DNA from: Oscillospiraceae bacterium
GTDB taxonomy: Bacteria > Bacillota > Clostridia > Oscillospirales > Oscillospiraceae
DNA length: 47,295 nt
NCBI GenBank assembly: GCA_902791215.1
Contig: CADAUZ010000020.1
Span: 1 to 47,295, forward strand
Direction: 5' to 3'
Position 1 is the first letter of the stretch, and each line of letters opens with the position of its first letter. The position numbers and the translations under genes are program-made. This document shows positions 24,888 through 33,458 of this stretch, in pieces. The notes below the pieces were generated by a model, which searched no databases, was not told the origin of the DNA, and saw only the letters and a list, made by a program, of their open reading frames with translations.

Positions 24888-26710
24888 TTCTCTTCCTCCT
24901 GATGGAAGTAATCGTAAATCGCCTGGGCCGTATTGCGGGGCACTACCAGCTCCAGCTGGGGGATGCTCGCCTCGCGGATGGCCTTGATGGATTTGAAGCT
25001 CTTGATGAGATCACCGCGCCGCTTGGCCCCCACGCCGGGGATCTCGTCGAGGCGCGAGGCCAGCCCCTCATTTCGCAGTGAGCGCTGGTACTCGATGGAA
25101 AAGCGGTGGGTCTCCTCCTGGATGTTGCCCACGAGGGAGAAGACCGCCTGATTGCCCTTGATGCCGATCTCCCGCCCGTCCGAGCGGATGAGGGCGCGGG
25201 TGCGGTGGCGGTCGTCCTTGACCATGCCGAAGACCGGGATCGAAAGGCCGAGGTCCGAAAGCGCCTTCTCTGCGGTCGCGGCATGGGTGTCGCCGCCGTC
25301 GATGAGCAGCAGGTCGGGAAGGTCTGTAAACTTCTCGTCCCCGTCCTTTGCCCGCGCGAAGCGGCGGTACACCACCTGGTACATGCTGGCGTAGTCGTCC
25401 GGGCCGTCGAGGTCGCGGACGCGAAACTTCCGGTAGTCGCGCTTGAGGGGCTTGCCGTCCACATGCACGGTCATGCCCGCGACGATGCCGGTGGCACCGA
25501 GGTTTGAGATATCGAAGGCCTCGATGCGGCGCGGGAAGTTTTCCAGCTCCAGCGCCTTCTGCAGCCACTCCAGCGTCTTGCTGCGGCGCTGGGCAAGGGT
25601 CGTGCGGCGCTGGATCTCCTCGCGGGCGTTGAGGGCCGCGCTTTCGATAAGGCGCATGCGCTCGCCGCGCTTCGGGGTCTCGATATAGATGCGCCTGCCG
25701 GAGGTCTGGCTTAATAGCTCCTCCAGATCGGCGGCGTCCTCGATCTCCACGGGCAGCAGGATGGACTTTGGCCAGCCGCCCCGGTGGGCAGTGTAGTACT
25801 GGCGCACAAGGCCGGAGAGGGCCTCGCTGTCGTCCTCCAGCGGCTCGTCCATCATCTCAAGGTCCTTGCCCACAAGGTTGCCGTCCACGAAATGCAAAAC
25901 CGTAAAGCAGCTTTTGGCCCCGCGAATGAAGCCGATGGCGTCGGTATCGGCAAAGGCGGTGGCGATGACGCGCTGCTTATTGGCAAGCCCCTCGATGGCG
26001 CGCAGCCGGTCGCGCAGCTCGGCGGCCCGCTCGAAGCGCAGCTCTTCCGCCGCCTGCTCCATCTGTTTGGTGAGATCTTCTATCAGCTCCCCGCTCTTGC
26101 CGTCGAGGATCAGGGCCGCCTGCATCATGCGGCGGCGGTAGTCCTCCGCGTTGCTGTCCCGCAGGCACCAGCCCGCGCAGGAGCCCATGTGGTAGTTGAG
26201 GCAGGGCCGCTCCTTGCCGATATCGCGCGGAAATTTTCGGGAGCAGTCCGGCAGCAGCAGGGCCTTCGACACCGTTGCGATGATATCCCTGGTCTGGCTC
26301 CTGCCGCCGAAGGGGCCGAAGTACTTGGCCCCGTCCTTTGCTGCGCGGCTTGCAATGGACATGGAGGGGTATTCCTCGCGCATGTCGAGGCGTATGAACG
26401 GGTAACCCTTGTCGTCCTTGAGCAGGATGTTGTAATGGGGCTTGTGGCGCTTGATGAGGGAGTTTTCCAGCACGAGGGCCTCAAACTCGCTGCCCGCGAC
26501 AATGACATTGAAGTCGCGCACCTTGTCCACCATGGCGGCGACCTTGGGCAGGTGCTCGCCGTGGAAGTAGCTCGAGACGCGGTTTTTGAGCTTTTTGGCC
26601 TTTCCGACGTAAATGACCTCGTTGTGCTCGTCGAGCATGATGTACACGCCCGGCAGCAGCGGCAGACGGTTTGCCTTGTCGGCTAAATTGTCAAGCACGG
26701 GATTGGACAT
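24848..26710 (-). CDS. uvrC: Excinuclease ABC subunit C
   Basis: Makes both incisions in nucleotide excision repair with UvrAB. The 620-residue protein has an N-terminal GIY-YIG nuclease (PGVYIMLDEHNEVIYVGKAK), a Cys-rich region, a UvrB-binding UVR motif (about 200-235), the RNase H-like C-terminal nuclease with FDISNLGATGIVAGMTV and LLLIDGGDTH, and a terminal helix-hairpin-helix (IPGVGAKRRGDLIKSF). The tail of about 20 residues overlaps rsmD. It lies downstream of the HPr terminator; no clear promoter is seen. Confidence 0.97.
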   Translation of the reverse strand: MSNPVLDNLADKANRLPLLPGVYIMLDEHNEVIYVGKAKKLKNRVSSYFHGEHLPKVAAMVDKVRDFNVIVAGSEFEALVLENSLIKRHKPHYNILLKDDKGYPFIRLDMREEYPSMSIASRAAKDGAKYFGPFGGRSQTRDIIATVSKALLLPDCSRKFPRDIGKERPCLNYHMGSCAGWCLRDSNAEDYRRRMMQAALILDGKSGELIEDLTKQMEQAAEELRFERAAELRDRLRAIEGLANKQRVIATAFADTDAIGFIRGAKSCFTVLHFVDGNLVGKDLEMMDEPLEDDSEALSGLVRQYYTAHRGGWPKSILLPVEIEDAADLEELLSQTSGRRIYIETPKRGERMRLIESAALNAREEIQRRTTLAQRRSKTLEWLQKALELENFPRRIEAFDISNLGATGIVAGMTVHVDGKPLKRDYRKFRVRDLDGPDDYASMYQVVYRRFARAKDGDEKFTDLPDLLLIDGGDTHAATAEKALSDLGLSIPVFGMVKDDRHRTRALIRSDGREIGIKGNQAVFSLVGNIQEETHRFSIEYQRSLRNEGLASRLDEIPGVGAKRRGDLIKSFKSIKAIREASIPQLELVVPRNTAQAIYDYFHQEEEKCESSPEQPADAD

Positions 26711-26732
26711 GACAGTACCCCTTCACAAAAAA

Positions 26733-26759
26733 AGAGGCGTGTGTAAAACACACGCCTCT
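26733..26759 (-). terminator. Terminator of the HPr gene
   Basis: Perfect 12-bp stem AGAGGCGTGTGT / ACACACGCCTCT with a 3-nt loop, followed on the minus strand by seven T. Located between the HPr gene and uvrC. Confidence 0.9.
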
Positions 26760-26772
26760 GCGAAATGTACGA

Positions 26773-27036
26773 TTACTCAGAGAAGTCAGAGTCGATCAGA
26801 GCGGAGAGCGTTGCGATCGCTTCTTCCTCATCGGAGCCGTCGGCAATGATCGTGATGGCGGTGCCCTTCACGATGCCGAGGGAAAGCACGCCCAGAAGGC
26901 TCTTGGCGTTGACACGTCTCTCTTCCTTTTCCACCCAGATGCTGCTTTTGAACTCATTGGCCTTCTGAATGAAGAAGGTTGCGGGTCTGGCATGAAGGCC
27001 GACCTGATTGTTAATGACTACTTCTTTGGTTATCAT
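26773..27036 (-). CDS. ptsH: Phosphocarrier protein HPr
   Basis: Phosphotransfer protein of the PTS and, in Firmicutes, the co-regulator of catabolite repression through CcpA. With the ATG at 27036 (AAGGGG site 8 nt upstream) the protein has 87 residues, the phospho-accepting His is exactly residue 15 (VGLHARPA) and the regulatory Ser is exactly residue 46 (NAKSLLGVLSLGI). The GTG at 27045 would spoil this numbering. It stands alone, without ptsI, as in many Clostridia; a Crh-like role is possible but Crh lacks His15. Confidence 0.95.
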   Translation of the reverse strand: MITKEVVINNQVGLHARPATFFIQKANEFKSSIWVEKEERRVNAKSLLGVLSLGIVKGTAITIIADGSDEEEAIATLSALIDSDFSE

Positions 27037-27096
27037 AGTCGCCACCCCTTAATCCTTAATGCTTAAATCCTTATCCCTACAGGAAACTGTATACCT

Positions 27097-27125
27097 ACTT
27101 TATCAAATTTTCGCACAATCGTCAA
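27097..27125 (-). promoter_or_regulatory. Sigma-A promoter of the HPr gene
   Basis: Minus strand -35 TTGACG (27120-27125), 17-nt spacer, -10 TAAAGT (27097-27102), leaving a leader of about 55 nt. Confidence 0.6.
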
Positions 27126-27239
27126 CAGCTTTCGACCGTTTCGTTATTTTATACGAACGCATTAACAAATCATAGGAATCTTTCTGGCGCTTTTATCAAC
27201 GAAAGCGGGTGTCATTTCCTGTAAATCGGCATAGGGGCG

Positions 27240-29615
27240 TTATTTCAGTTCTACGACGGTCACGCCGCTCTCGCCCTCGCCGTAGCGGCCGAGGCGGAAG
27301 GACTTGACGAACTTGTTCTTTTTGAGCATCTGCTGGATGGCTGTACGCAGGGCGCCGGTGCCCTTGCCGTGGATGATGGTGACGGTCTTGAGCTTTGCCA
27401 TGACGGCGGCGTCAAGGTAGCGCTCGGCAGCGAGCACCGCTTCCACGGCCTCCATGCCTCTGAGATCGACCTCGGGCTTGATGGAGAGGCTTCTCAGCTC
27501 TCCCCCGCCGCCCTTGGGCGCGGACTTCTGTTTGGGCGCCTGCTCATTTTCCAGAAGCAGCACCTCATCCTCCTTGGCGGTGACATTCATGATGCCCGCG
27601 CGGAGACTCAAAGTACCATCCGGGGATTTGTCGATGACGGTGGCTTTCATGCCCATGGACTTGATCTGCACGGTGTCGCCGGGCCTGACGGGTCTGGCGG
27701 AGACCTGATTGCCCGCCTCGGGATTGAGCTCCTTCTGCAGCGCCTCCTGCGAGAGGTTGAGCTGGCGTCTTAATTGGGCGCGGGCCTCGTTGACGCGGCT
27801 TGCGTCCTCGTCCTGGTCGGCCATTTTGCGCATCTCGTCGAGCTCCCGGAAAACCTCCTCGGCGGTGGCGCGGGCGTCGGCGAGGATGCGCTCAGCCTCG
27901 CGGCGGGATTTGGTGTCAGCCTTGTCAAGCCGCACCTCGAGCTCCGCCTTCATGAAGGCCGCCTTTTTTGCGTTCTCCTGGGCCTCGCGGAGCTTCTTCG
28001 CGGCTTCCTCCCGGTCCTTTTCCAGCAGCAGGCGCGTCTGCTCCAGCTTCTCGATGGTCAGCTCAAAGGACTGGCTCTCGGAGCTGACGCGGCCCTTGGC
28101 GTCCTCGATGATCTCATCGGAGAGCCCCAGGCGCTTGGAGATGGCGAAGGCGTTGGACTTGCCGGGGATGCCCACCAGCAGGCGGTAGGTGGGGCGCAGG
28201 GTGTCCACGTCAAATTCGCAGGAGGCGTTCTGCACCCCCGGCTCGTTGGTGGCGTAGACCTTGAGCTCGGCATAGTGGGTCGTGGCGGCGATGATGGCGC
28301 CGCATTTTCGCACATGCTCGATGACCGCGATGGCGAGGGCCGCGCCCTCGGTGGGGTCGGTGCCCGCGCCCAGCTCGTCAAAGAGGACGAGGGAGCGATC
28401 GTCGCACTCGTCGATGATGCTGACGATGTTGCTCATGTGGGCCGAGAAGGTGGAAAGGCTCTGCTCGATGCTCTGCTCATCGCCGATGTCGGCGAGGATA
28501 TGGGTGAACACCGGCAGGCTGCTCCCGTCGGCGGCGGGGATGTGCAGGCCGCACTGGTGCATGGCGGCAAGCAGGCCGATGGTTTTGATGGAGACGGTCT
28601 TGCCGCCGGTGTTGGGGCCGGTGATGACCAGGGTATCGAAATTCTCGCCCAGCTCCACGTCGATAGGCACGGCCTTCGCCTGGTCGAGCAGCGGGTGGCG
28701 CGCCTTGCGCAACACGATCCCGCGGCCCTCCATGGCGGCCTCTTCGCAGTTTAATTTATAGGACAGCTTGGCCTTGGCGAAAATCAGGTCCAGCTGAACC
28801 AGGATCTCGTAGTCCGCGTTGATGCCGTCGCGGTGCTCGGCGCAGTCAGCCGACAGCTCAGCAAGGATGCGGTCTATCTCCGCGCGCTCCTTGGCGGCAA
28901 GTTCCCGGAGCTCGTTGTTGGCCTTGACGGCGGCCATGGGCTCGACAAAGATGGTGGCCCCGGAGGCGGAGATATCGTGCACAAGGCCGTTGATGGCGCC
29001 CTTGTGCTCGGCCTTCACCGGCACCACATAGCGGTCGGAGCGCTGGGTGATGATGGGCTCCTGCAAAACCTTGGCGTAGCTCGGGGAGGAGATGATCTTC
29101 TGCAGCGCGTCCCGGGCCCGCGCCGCCGCCGCGCGCATCTGGCGGCGGATGTTGGCAAGGTCTGATGATGCCGCGTCCGCGATCTCGTCCTCGCCGGTGA
29201 TGGAGCTTGTGATCTTCTCCTCGAGGAAGCGGTTTGCGTGCAGGGCATAGAACAGGTAGTCGATGGGCGTCTTGCCCACGGTATCGTCCGAGAGGTAGCC
29301 GCGCACCAGGCGCGCGCACTGGAGCACATGGGCAATATCCAAAAGCTCCCGCGTGTTGAGCGCGCCGCCGAGGTCGGCCCTCGCGAGCGACGAGCGCACG
29401 TCCTTCACGCCGTAAAACGAGGGGCTGCCGCGCACGACCATCATGGACTTGGCGGCGGTGGTCTCACTGAGACGGTGGCGCACCTCGCCCTCCTCAGTCG
29501 AGGGCGTGAGCTTCAAGGCCAGCTCCTTGGCGGGCTCGCTCACCGCCTCGGCGGCCAGCATATTGAGCACTGCCGGCAGCTCCAGGGTGTTGAGGGATTT
29601 TTCAAAAAAACTCAT
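27240..29615 (-). CDS. mutS2: Endonuclease MutS2
   Basis: MutS paralogue that limits homologous recombination and, in Bacillus, also splits collided ribosomes. The 791-residue protein lacks the mismatch-recognition domain. The ATPase has Walker A GPNTGGKTVSIK and Walker B LVLFDELGAGTDPTEG. A long coiled coil and a KOW-like segment (RPVRPGDTVQIKSMG) follow, and a C-terminal Smr nuclease domain has VDLRGMEAVEA and TIIHGKGTGALR. The start at 29615 overlaps the recO stop (ATGA); the longer frame reaching 29951 is only the recO shadow. Confidence 0.96.
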   Translation of the reverse strand: MSFFEKSLNTLELPAVLNMLAAEAVSEPAKELALKLTPSTEEGEVRHRLSETTAAKSMMVVRGSPSFYGVKDVRSSLARADLGGALNTRELLDIAHVLQCARLVRGYLSDDTVGKTPIDYLFYALHANRFLEEKITSSITGEDEIADAASSDLANIRRQMRAAAARARDALQKIISSPSYAKVLQEPIITQRSDRYVVPVKAEHKGAINGLVHDISASGATIFVEPMAAVKANNELRELAAKERAEIDRILAELSADCAEHRDGINADYEILVQLDLIFAKAKLSYKLNCEEAAMEGRGIVLRKARHPLLDQAKAVPIDVELGENFDTLVITGPNTGGKTVSIKTIGLLAAMHQCGLHIPAADGSSLPVFTHILADIGDEQSIEQSLSTFSAHMSNIVSIIDECDDRSLVLFDELGAGTDPTEGAALAIAVIEHVRKCGAIIAATTHYAELKVYATNEPGVQNASCEFDVDTLRPTYRLLVGIPGKSNAFAISKRLGLSDEIIEDAKGRVSSESQSFELTIEKLEQTRLLLEKDREEAAKKLREAQENAKKAAFMKAELEVRLDKADTKSRREAERILADARATAEEVFRELDEMRKMADQDEDASRVNEARAQLRRQLNLSQEALQKELNPEAGNQVSARPVRPGDTVQIKSMGMKATVIDKSPDGTLSLRAGIMNVTAKEDEVLLLENEQAPKQKSAPKGGGGELRSLSIKPEVDLRGMEAVEAVLAAERYLDAAVMAKLKTVTIIHGKGTGALRTAIQQMLKKNKFVKSFRLGRYGEGESGVTVVELK

Positions 29616-30373
29616 AGCTTTTTCCCCATATGTGTATAGTTTCTGAGATTCTTCCAGTAATCCAGCGTGGAAAAGCCCCGCTCCGTGCGGCGCAGCAAAT
29701 AGCGCTCGGAGGCGTCGGAAAGGCGCAGAAGGTCTGCCTCCGGCATGGCAAAGGACAGAAGCTGCTTTGCGGGCGCTTCGCTTAAAAACCGCATGGCGGC
29801 AAGCCCGGCGGGACCGAGCTCCGCCTTCTCCCCCATGCCAGGGCAGGACATACAGCAGGCGCAGCCGTGATCCAGGCTCAGGGCGGGGACTTCCGGCTCT
29901 CTGCCGCAGACGGGGCAGACGCCCAGCTCCGGCGCGTAGCCTGACAGACACATGAGCCGCGTTTCAAAGGCGGCCTTGATTTTCTCCTGCGGGTGCAGAT
30001 CGCGGCTCAGGGCGTAGAGGCAGTTGAGGCCGAGCTGCAAAAGGGCGGGCTCGGGCTGGTCCTCCACACTCAAAGCCTCCATGCACTCGGCAAAGTAGGC
30101 CGCAAGCGCAAGCTTTTCCATATCGCCGCGCAGGCCCTCAAAGCCCTCCTTCACCGTGGCCTCGTTCACCGTGTACTTGCCCCGGTTTCCGAAGAGGGTC
30201 ATTTCCGAGTACGTGAGCTGCTGGGTGGCGGCGGCGGTGCGGCTGCTCTTTCTCAGCGCGCCGCGCGCCTTGACGGTGAGCTTGCCGTCCGTGTCGGTCA
30301 GGAGGGTCAGGATGCGGTCCGCCTCCTTGTAGCGCACCTCGCGCAGCACCAGCGCGTTTACCGTTTTAAACAT
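29612..30373 (-). CDS. recO: DNA repair protein RecO
   Basis: Loads RecA onto SSB-coated gaps with RecR. The 253-residue protein has the N-terminal OB fold (VLREVRYKEADRILTLLT and DGKLTVKARGALR), a helical C-terminal domain, and a zinc site CPVCG...CACCMSC with one or two extra cysteines compared with most members. It overlaps mutS2 by 4 nt and follows yqzL across a repeat element. Confidence 0.93.
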   Translation of the reverse strand: MFKTVNALVLREVRYKEADRILTLLTDTDGKLTVKARGALRKSSRTAAATQQLTYSEMTLFGNRGKYTVNEATVKEGFEGLRGDMEKLALAAYFAECMEALSVEDQPEPALLQLGLNCLYALSRDLHPQEKIKAAFETRLMCLSGYAPELGVCPVCGREPEVPALSLDHGCACCMSCPGMGEKAELGPAGLAAMRFLSEAPAKQLLSFAMPEADLLRLSDASERYLLRRTERGFSTLDYWKNLRNYTHMGKKL

Positions 30374-30383
30374 CTATGTATCG

Positions 30384-30496
30384 ACTCCCTCCGCCCCAGT
30401 GCTGCGGCACTGGGGCACCTCCCTCAAAGAGGGAGGCATTCAGGCTCCCTCCCTGAGGGAGCTGTCGCCGCCGTCTGCGGCGGTGACTGAGGGAGT
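30384..30496. repeat. GC-rich repeat copy 5, extending into yqzL
   Basis: Perfect 8-bp terminal inversion ACTCCCTC (30384-30391) / GAGGGAGT (30489-30496). Inside are three hairpins: GCCCCAGTGCTGCGGCACTGGGGC, CTCCCTCAAAGAGGGAG, and GCCGCCGTCTGCGGCGG beside CTCCCTCCCTGAGGGAG. It spans the recO-yqzL gap and the last 18 codons of yqzL. Confidence 0.85.
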
Positions 30497-30586
30497 CCGT
30501 TCCCCCGCGTCTATCGCCTTGTACAGCAGATAGTACACGACATCGCCGGTTTCGGCGAAGGCTCTCCAGATTGCGTCTTTGCTCAC
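30440..30586 (-). CDS. yqzL: YqzL-like small protein with a repeat-derived C-terminus
   Basis: A 48-residue protein between era and recO, exactly where Firmicutes carry yqzL. The N-terminal 27 residues, SKDAIWRAFAETGDVVYYLL plus YKAIDA, fit the family pattern of Trp, Phe, TGD and YLLYK. The start is a GTG at 30586 with AGGTGG 5 nt upstream. From residue 31 on (TPSVTAADGGDSSLREGA) the sequence is encoded by the intergenic repeat, so the native end was replaced by insertion. Function of the family is unknown. Confidence 0.72.
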   Translation of the reverse strand: MSKDAIWRAFAETGDVVYYLLYKAIDAGERTPSVTAADGGDSSLREGA

Positions 30587-30638
30587 GCATACCACCTCGC
30601 TGTTAGTATGCGAGGCGGACGCGGAAGAAACACTGGTA

Positions 30639-30795
30639 ATTATTGATGTGCCAATTTTATTTTGAATCAAGACAGTACCGAATGCAGGCACATCAATAAT
30701 GATTTAATTGCCGTTTCGCTCGCCCCTAGCGGGGCAACCGCGAAACATGGCAAAATTGCTCGTCAATTCATTCAGGAATGAATTGGCGGAGCAAT
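30639..30795. repeat. Three consecutive hairpins between era and yqzL
   Basis: Hairpin 1: ATTATTGATGTGCC (30639-30652) / GGCACATCAATAAT (30687-30700), 14 bp perfect with a 34-nt loop. Hairpin 2: about 30709-30753, TTGCC-TTTCGC-CCCC / GGGG-GCGAAA-GGCAA. Hairpin 3: ATTGCTC and CAATTCATTC (30755-30773) / GAATGAATTG and GAGCAAT (30776-30795), ending 1 nt before the era stop codon. Parts of it match 45778-45845 in reverse orientation. Confidence 0.8.
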
Positions 30796-30796
30796 A

Positions 30797-31684
30797 TTAC
30801 TGTTCGGTAAAGCCGAAGTTTCTGAGGCTCGCCATGGAGTCGCGCCAGTTTTCCTTGACCTTGACCCAGGTCTGGAGATTGACCTTGGTGCCCATGAAGG
30901 CCTCGATATCAAGCCGCGCAAGCTCGCCGATCTTCTTGAGCATCGCGCCCTTTTTGCCGATGATGATGCCCTTGTGGCTGTCCTTTTCGCAGAAGATCGT
31001 GACCTCAAGGTCGATGATGCCGTTATCGCGCTCGGAGAATTTCGTGACCTCGACGGCGGTGCCGTGGGGGATCTCCTTATCGAGGCATTTTAATAATTTT
31101 TCACGCACCAGCTCTGCGCAGATCTGGCGTTCGGGCTGGTCGGTGATCATGTCGTCCGGGAAGAGGTGCGGGCCTTCGACCGCGTACTTTTCAAGCTCAT
31201 TCAAAAGCTCGTCCAGCCCGTCGCCGGTTTTGGCGGAGATGGGCAGGATGGCGTCAAAGTCATAGGCCGCGCTGTAGACGGCCATGACCTCCAAAAGCCG
31301 GGCCTTGTCCACGGTGTCGATCTTGTTGATGAGCAGGATCGCGGGCGCGCCCGCCTGTTTGAGCCGTTCGATCAGCGCCTCTTCCTGGGGGCCGAGGGAC
31401 GCCACCGGCTCCACCATCAAAAGCACGCAGTCCACGTCCGAGACGCTCTCGCGCACGACGTTGACCATGTAGTCGCCGAGGCGGGTCTTGGGCTTGTGAA
31501 AGCCCGGGGTATCGAGCAGGACAAACTGCGTATCCCCGTGGTTGACGATTGCGGTGATGCGGTTGCGGGTGGTCTGGGGCTTGGGCGACACGATGGCGAC
31601 CTTCTCCCCGACCAGGGCGTTTGTAAGCGTGGACTTGCCCGCGTTGGGCCGTCCGCATATGGTAATCATGGCTGATTTTGTCAT
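30797..31684 (-). CDS. era: GTPase Era
   Basis: Ribosome-assembly GTPase that binds the 3' end of 16S rRNA. G motifs: GRPNAGKST (G1), DTPGFH (G3) and NKID (G4). The C-terminal KH domain shows EVTIFCEKDSHKGIIIGKKG followed by MLKKIG. The 295-residue length is typical. It lies between ybeY and yqzL, both separated from it by repeat elements, which has broken the usual tight spacing of this cluster. Confidence 0.97.
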   Translation of the reverse strand: MTKSAMITICGRPNAGKSTLTNALVGEKVAIVSPKPQTTRNRITAIVNHGDTQFVLLDTPGFHKPKTRLGDYMVNVVRESVSDVDCVLLMVEPVASLGPQEEALIERLKQAGAPAILLINKIDTVDKARLLEVMAVYSAAYDFDAILPISAKTGDGLDELLNELEKYAVEGPHLFPDDMITDQPERQICAELVREKLLKCLDKEIPHGTAVEVTKFSERDNGIIDLEVTIFCEKDSHKGIIIGKKGAMLKKIGELARLDIEAFMGTKVNLQTWVKVKENWRDSMASLRNFGFTEQ

Positions 31685-31719
31685 TTGAATAACTCCTGTT
31701 CCTTATTGGCTTCTGATAA

Positions 31720-31942
31720 CCCTCTCCGCCCCAGTGTGCGCACTGGGGCACCTCCCCCAAAGGGGGAGGCAAGTCTCGGCTCCCCCCCCTTGGGGAGGCA
31801 AGTCTTGGCTCCCCCTTTGGGGAGGCAAGTCTCGGCTTCCCCTTTGGGGAGGCAAATCTCGGCTCCCCCTTTGGGGAGGCAAGTCTTGGCTCCCCCCTTG
31901 GGGGAGCTGGCACAGCAGTTTACCGCTGTGCCTGAGAGGGCG
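31720..31942. repeat. GC-rich repeat copy 6, expanded into six tandem units
   Basis: Ends are CCCTCTCCGCCCCAGTG and GCTGTGCCTGAGAGGG. Units starting CTCCCCC lie at about 31752, 31780, 31809, 31836, 31863 and 31890, so the period is 27-29 bp. Each unit is CTCCCC(C)(T/A)TTGGGGAGG plus CAAGTCTTGG or CAAGTCTCGG. It fills the ybeY-era gap (31685-31942, no gene). Confidence 0.85.
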
Positions 31943-32422
31943 TCACTCGTCCCCCATGATGGCTTTTTCTCTCGCTCGCATCTGGCGTTTCATCTCGCCC
32001 TCGTCTACGTGGTCGTAGCCGAGAAGGTGCAGGACCGAGTGTACCGTCAGATACTGTATCTCTCTGTTGAACCCGTGGCCGAATTCCTCGCCCTGGGCCT
32101 CGCAGCGCTCGAGGGAGATCATCATGTCCCCCAGCATCACGGCGCCCGTGTCCATGTCCCGCTCACAGGCGTCGGGGTCAAACTCGCCGGGGGTGAGCTC
32201 GTTTAAGGGAAAGCTTAAAACGTCGGTGGCGCGGTCCACATCCCGGAACTCCTTGTTCACGGCGTGGATGCCCTCGTCATCGGTTAACATAACGCTGATA
32301 ATGCAGGGGACACTTATCCCCTCCGCATCGAGCGCCATGTTGACCGCCTTCTTGATGAGGCCCGCCGCCTCGCGGTGGCCGAGGCCGGTCTTTTCCCGGG
32401 AAACATACACCTCGTGTTCCAT
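31943..32422 (-). CDS. ybeY: rRNA maturation endoribonuclease YbeY
   Basis: Metal-dependent single-strand endoribonuclease for 16S rRNA 3'-end maturation and ribosome quality control. The zinc site is HSVLHLLGYDH (H3xH5xH), and the upstream VNKEFRDVDRATDVLSFPL with GDMMISLE is typical. 159 residues. It starts 3 nt after the phoH stop, in the conserved phoH-ybeY pair. Confidence 0.96.
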   Translation of the reverse strand: MEHEVYVSREKTGLGHREAAGLIKKAVNMALDAEGISVPCIISVMLTDDEGIHAVNKEFRDVDRATDVLSFPLNELTPGEFDPDACERDMDTGAVMLGDMMISLERCEAQGEEFGHGFNREIQYLTVHSVLHLLGYDHVDEGEMKRQMRAREKAIMGDE

Positions 32423-32425
32423 GGC

Positions 32426-33439
32426 TTATCCCCTCTTGTACGTGCGGCGCGGCGGCTGCTTCTTGGGCTGCTCGGCCTGCGCCGGGTTTTTCTTGTCGTA
32501 GACCTCGTAGGCCTCGATGATCTTCTGCACCAGGCGGTGGCGCACCACGTCCGAGCCCGTGAGGGTGCAGATGGCAATGTCGTCGATGCCCTCCAGGACC
32601 TTCATAGCGACCTTGAGGCCGCTGGTCTTATCCTCAGGCAGGTCGATCTGCGTGATATCGCCGGTGATAACAACCTTGGAGCCGAAGCCGATACGGGTCA
32701 GGAACATTTTCATCTGCTCGCGCGAGGTGTTCTGCGCCTCGTCGAGGATGATGAAGCTGTCGTCGAGCGTGCGGCCGCGCATGTACGCAAGGGGCGCGAC
32801 CTCGATATTCCCACGCTCCAGATATTTCTGGTAGGTGTCGGCCCCCAGCATGTCGAAAAGCGCGTCGTACAGGGGCCGCAGGTACGGGTCCACCTTGCTC
32901 TGCAGGTCGCCCGGCAGAAAGCCCAGGCGCTCCCCCGCTTCGACCGCGGGGCGCGTGAGGATGATGCGGTTGACTTCCTCGGCCCGGAAGGCGGCGACGG
33001 CGGCGGCGACCGCAAGATAGGTCTTGCCCGTACCGGCGGGGCCGATGCCGAGGGTGACGGTGTTTTTCTGGATGGCCTCGCAGTAGGTCTTCTGGCCGAG
33101 GGTCTTGGGCTTGATGGGCTTGCCCTTGGCGGTGATACAGATGACATCCCCGGCAAGCTCGTTGATCTTGGTCTCCTTGCCCTCGGAGACGAGCTTTAAG
33201 ATATAGCGCACGTTCTGGGCGTCGATATTCTCGCCCTTGGCGGCGAGGGTCAGCAGGCCGTTGATGGCCTTCTCGGCGAGCATGACGTTCTCCGCCTCGC
33301 CGCAGATATGGATCATGTTCTCGCGGTCCAGGACCTTGACGCTCAGCTCGTTTTCGATGATGCGCAGGTTCTGGTCAAAGGAGCCGAAGACGCTGATGAC
33401 GTGTTCCATGCGCTCGACTTCGATGCTTTTATCGATCAT
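32426..33439 (-). CDS. phoH: PhoH-family ATPase (YbeZ-like)
   Basis: P-loop ATPase that partners YbeY in RNA metabolism. Walker A is GIGPAGTGKTYLAVA and Walker B is FIILDEAQNTSREQMKMFLTR. The N-terminal 90 residues form the KH/RNA-binding-like domain usual in PhoH of Firmicutes (HVISVFGSFDQNLRIIE, ENMIHICGEAEN). The Lys/Gln/Pro-rich C-terminus is disordered. It lies between yqfD and ybeY, as in Bacillus. Confidence 0.94.
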   Translation of the reverse strand: MIDKSIEVERMEHVISVFGSFDQNLRIIENELSVKVLDRENMIHICGEAENVMLAEKAINGLLTLAAKGENIDAQNVRYILKLVSEGKETKINELAGDVICITAKGKPIKPKTLGQKTYCEAIQKNTVTLGIGPAGTGKTYLAVAAAVAAFRAEEVNRIILTRPAVEAGERLGFLPGDLQSKVDPYLRPLYDALFDMLGADTYQKYLERGNIEVAPLAYMRGRTLDDSFIILDEAQNTSREQMKMFLTRIGFGSKVVITGDITQIDLPEDKTSGLKVAMKVLEGIDDIAICTLTGSDVVRHRLVQKIIEAYEVYDKKNPAQAEQPKKQPPRRTYKRG

Positions 33440-33458
33440 GTGATTTCCTTTCGCCGCC

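Noticed and set aside
27240-29951. Longer MutS2 with a 112-residue N-terminal extension
   Set aside because: The extension is the recO gene in another frame; the ATGA overlap at 29612-29615 gives the true start.
31752-31916. CRISPR-like array with 27-29-bp units
   Set aside because: No spacers; units run head to tail and the linker differs only by single bases.
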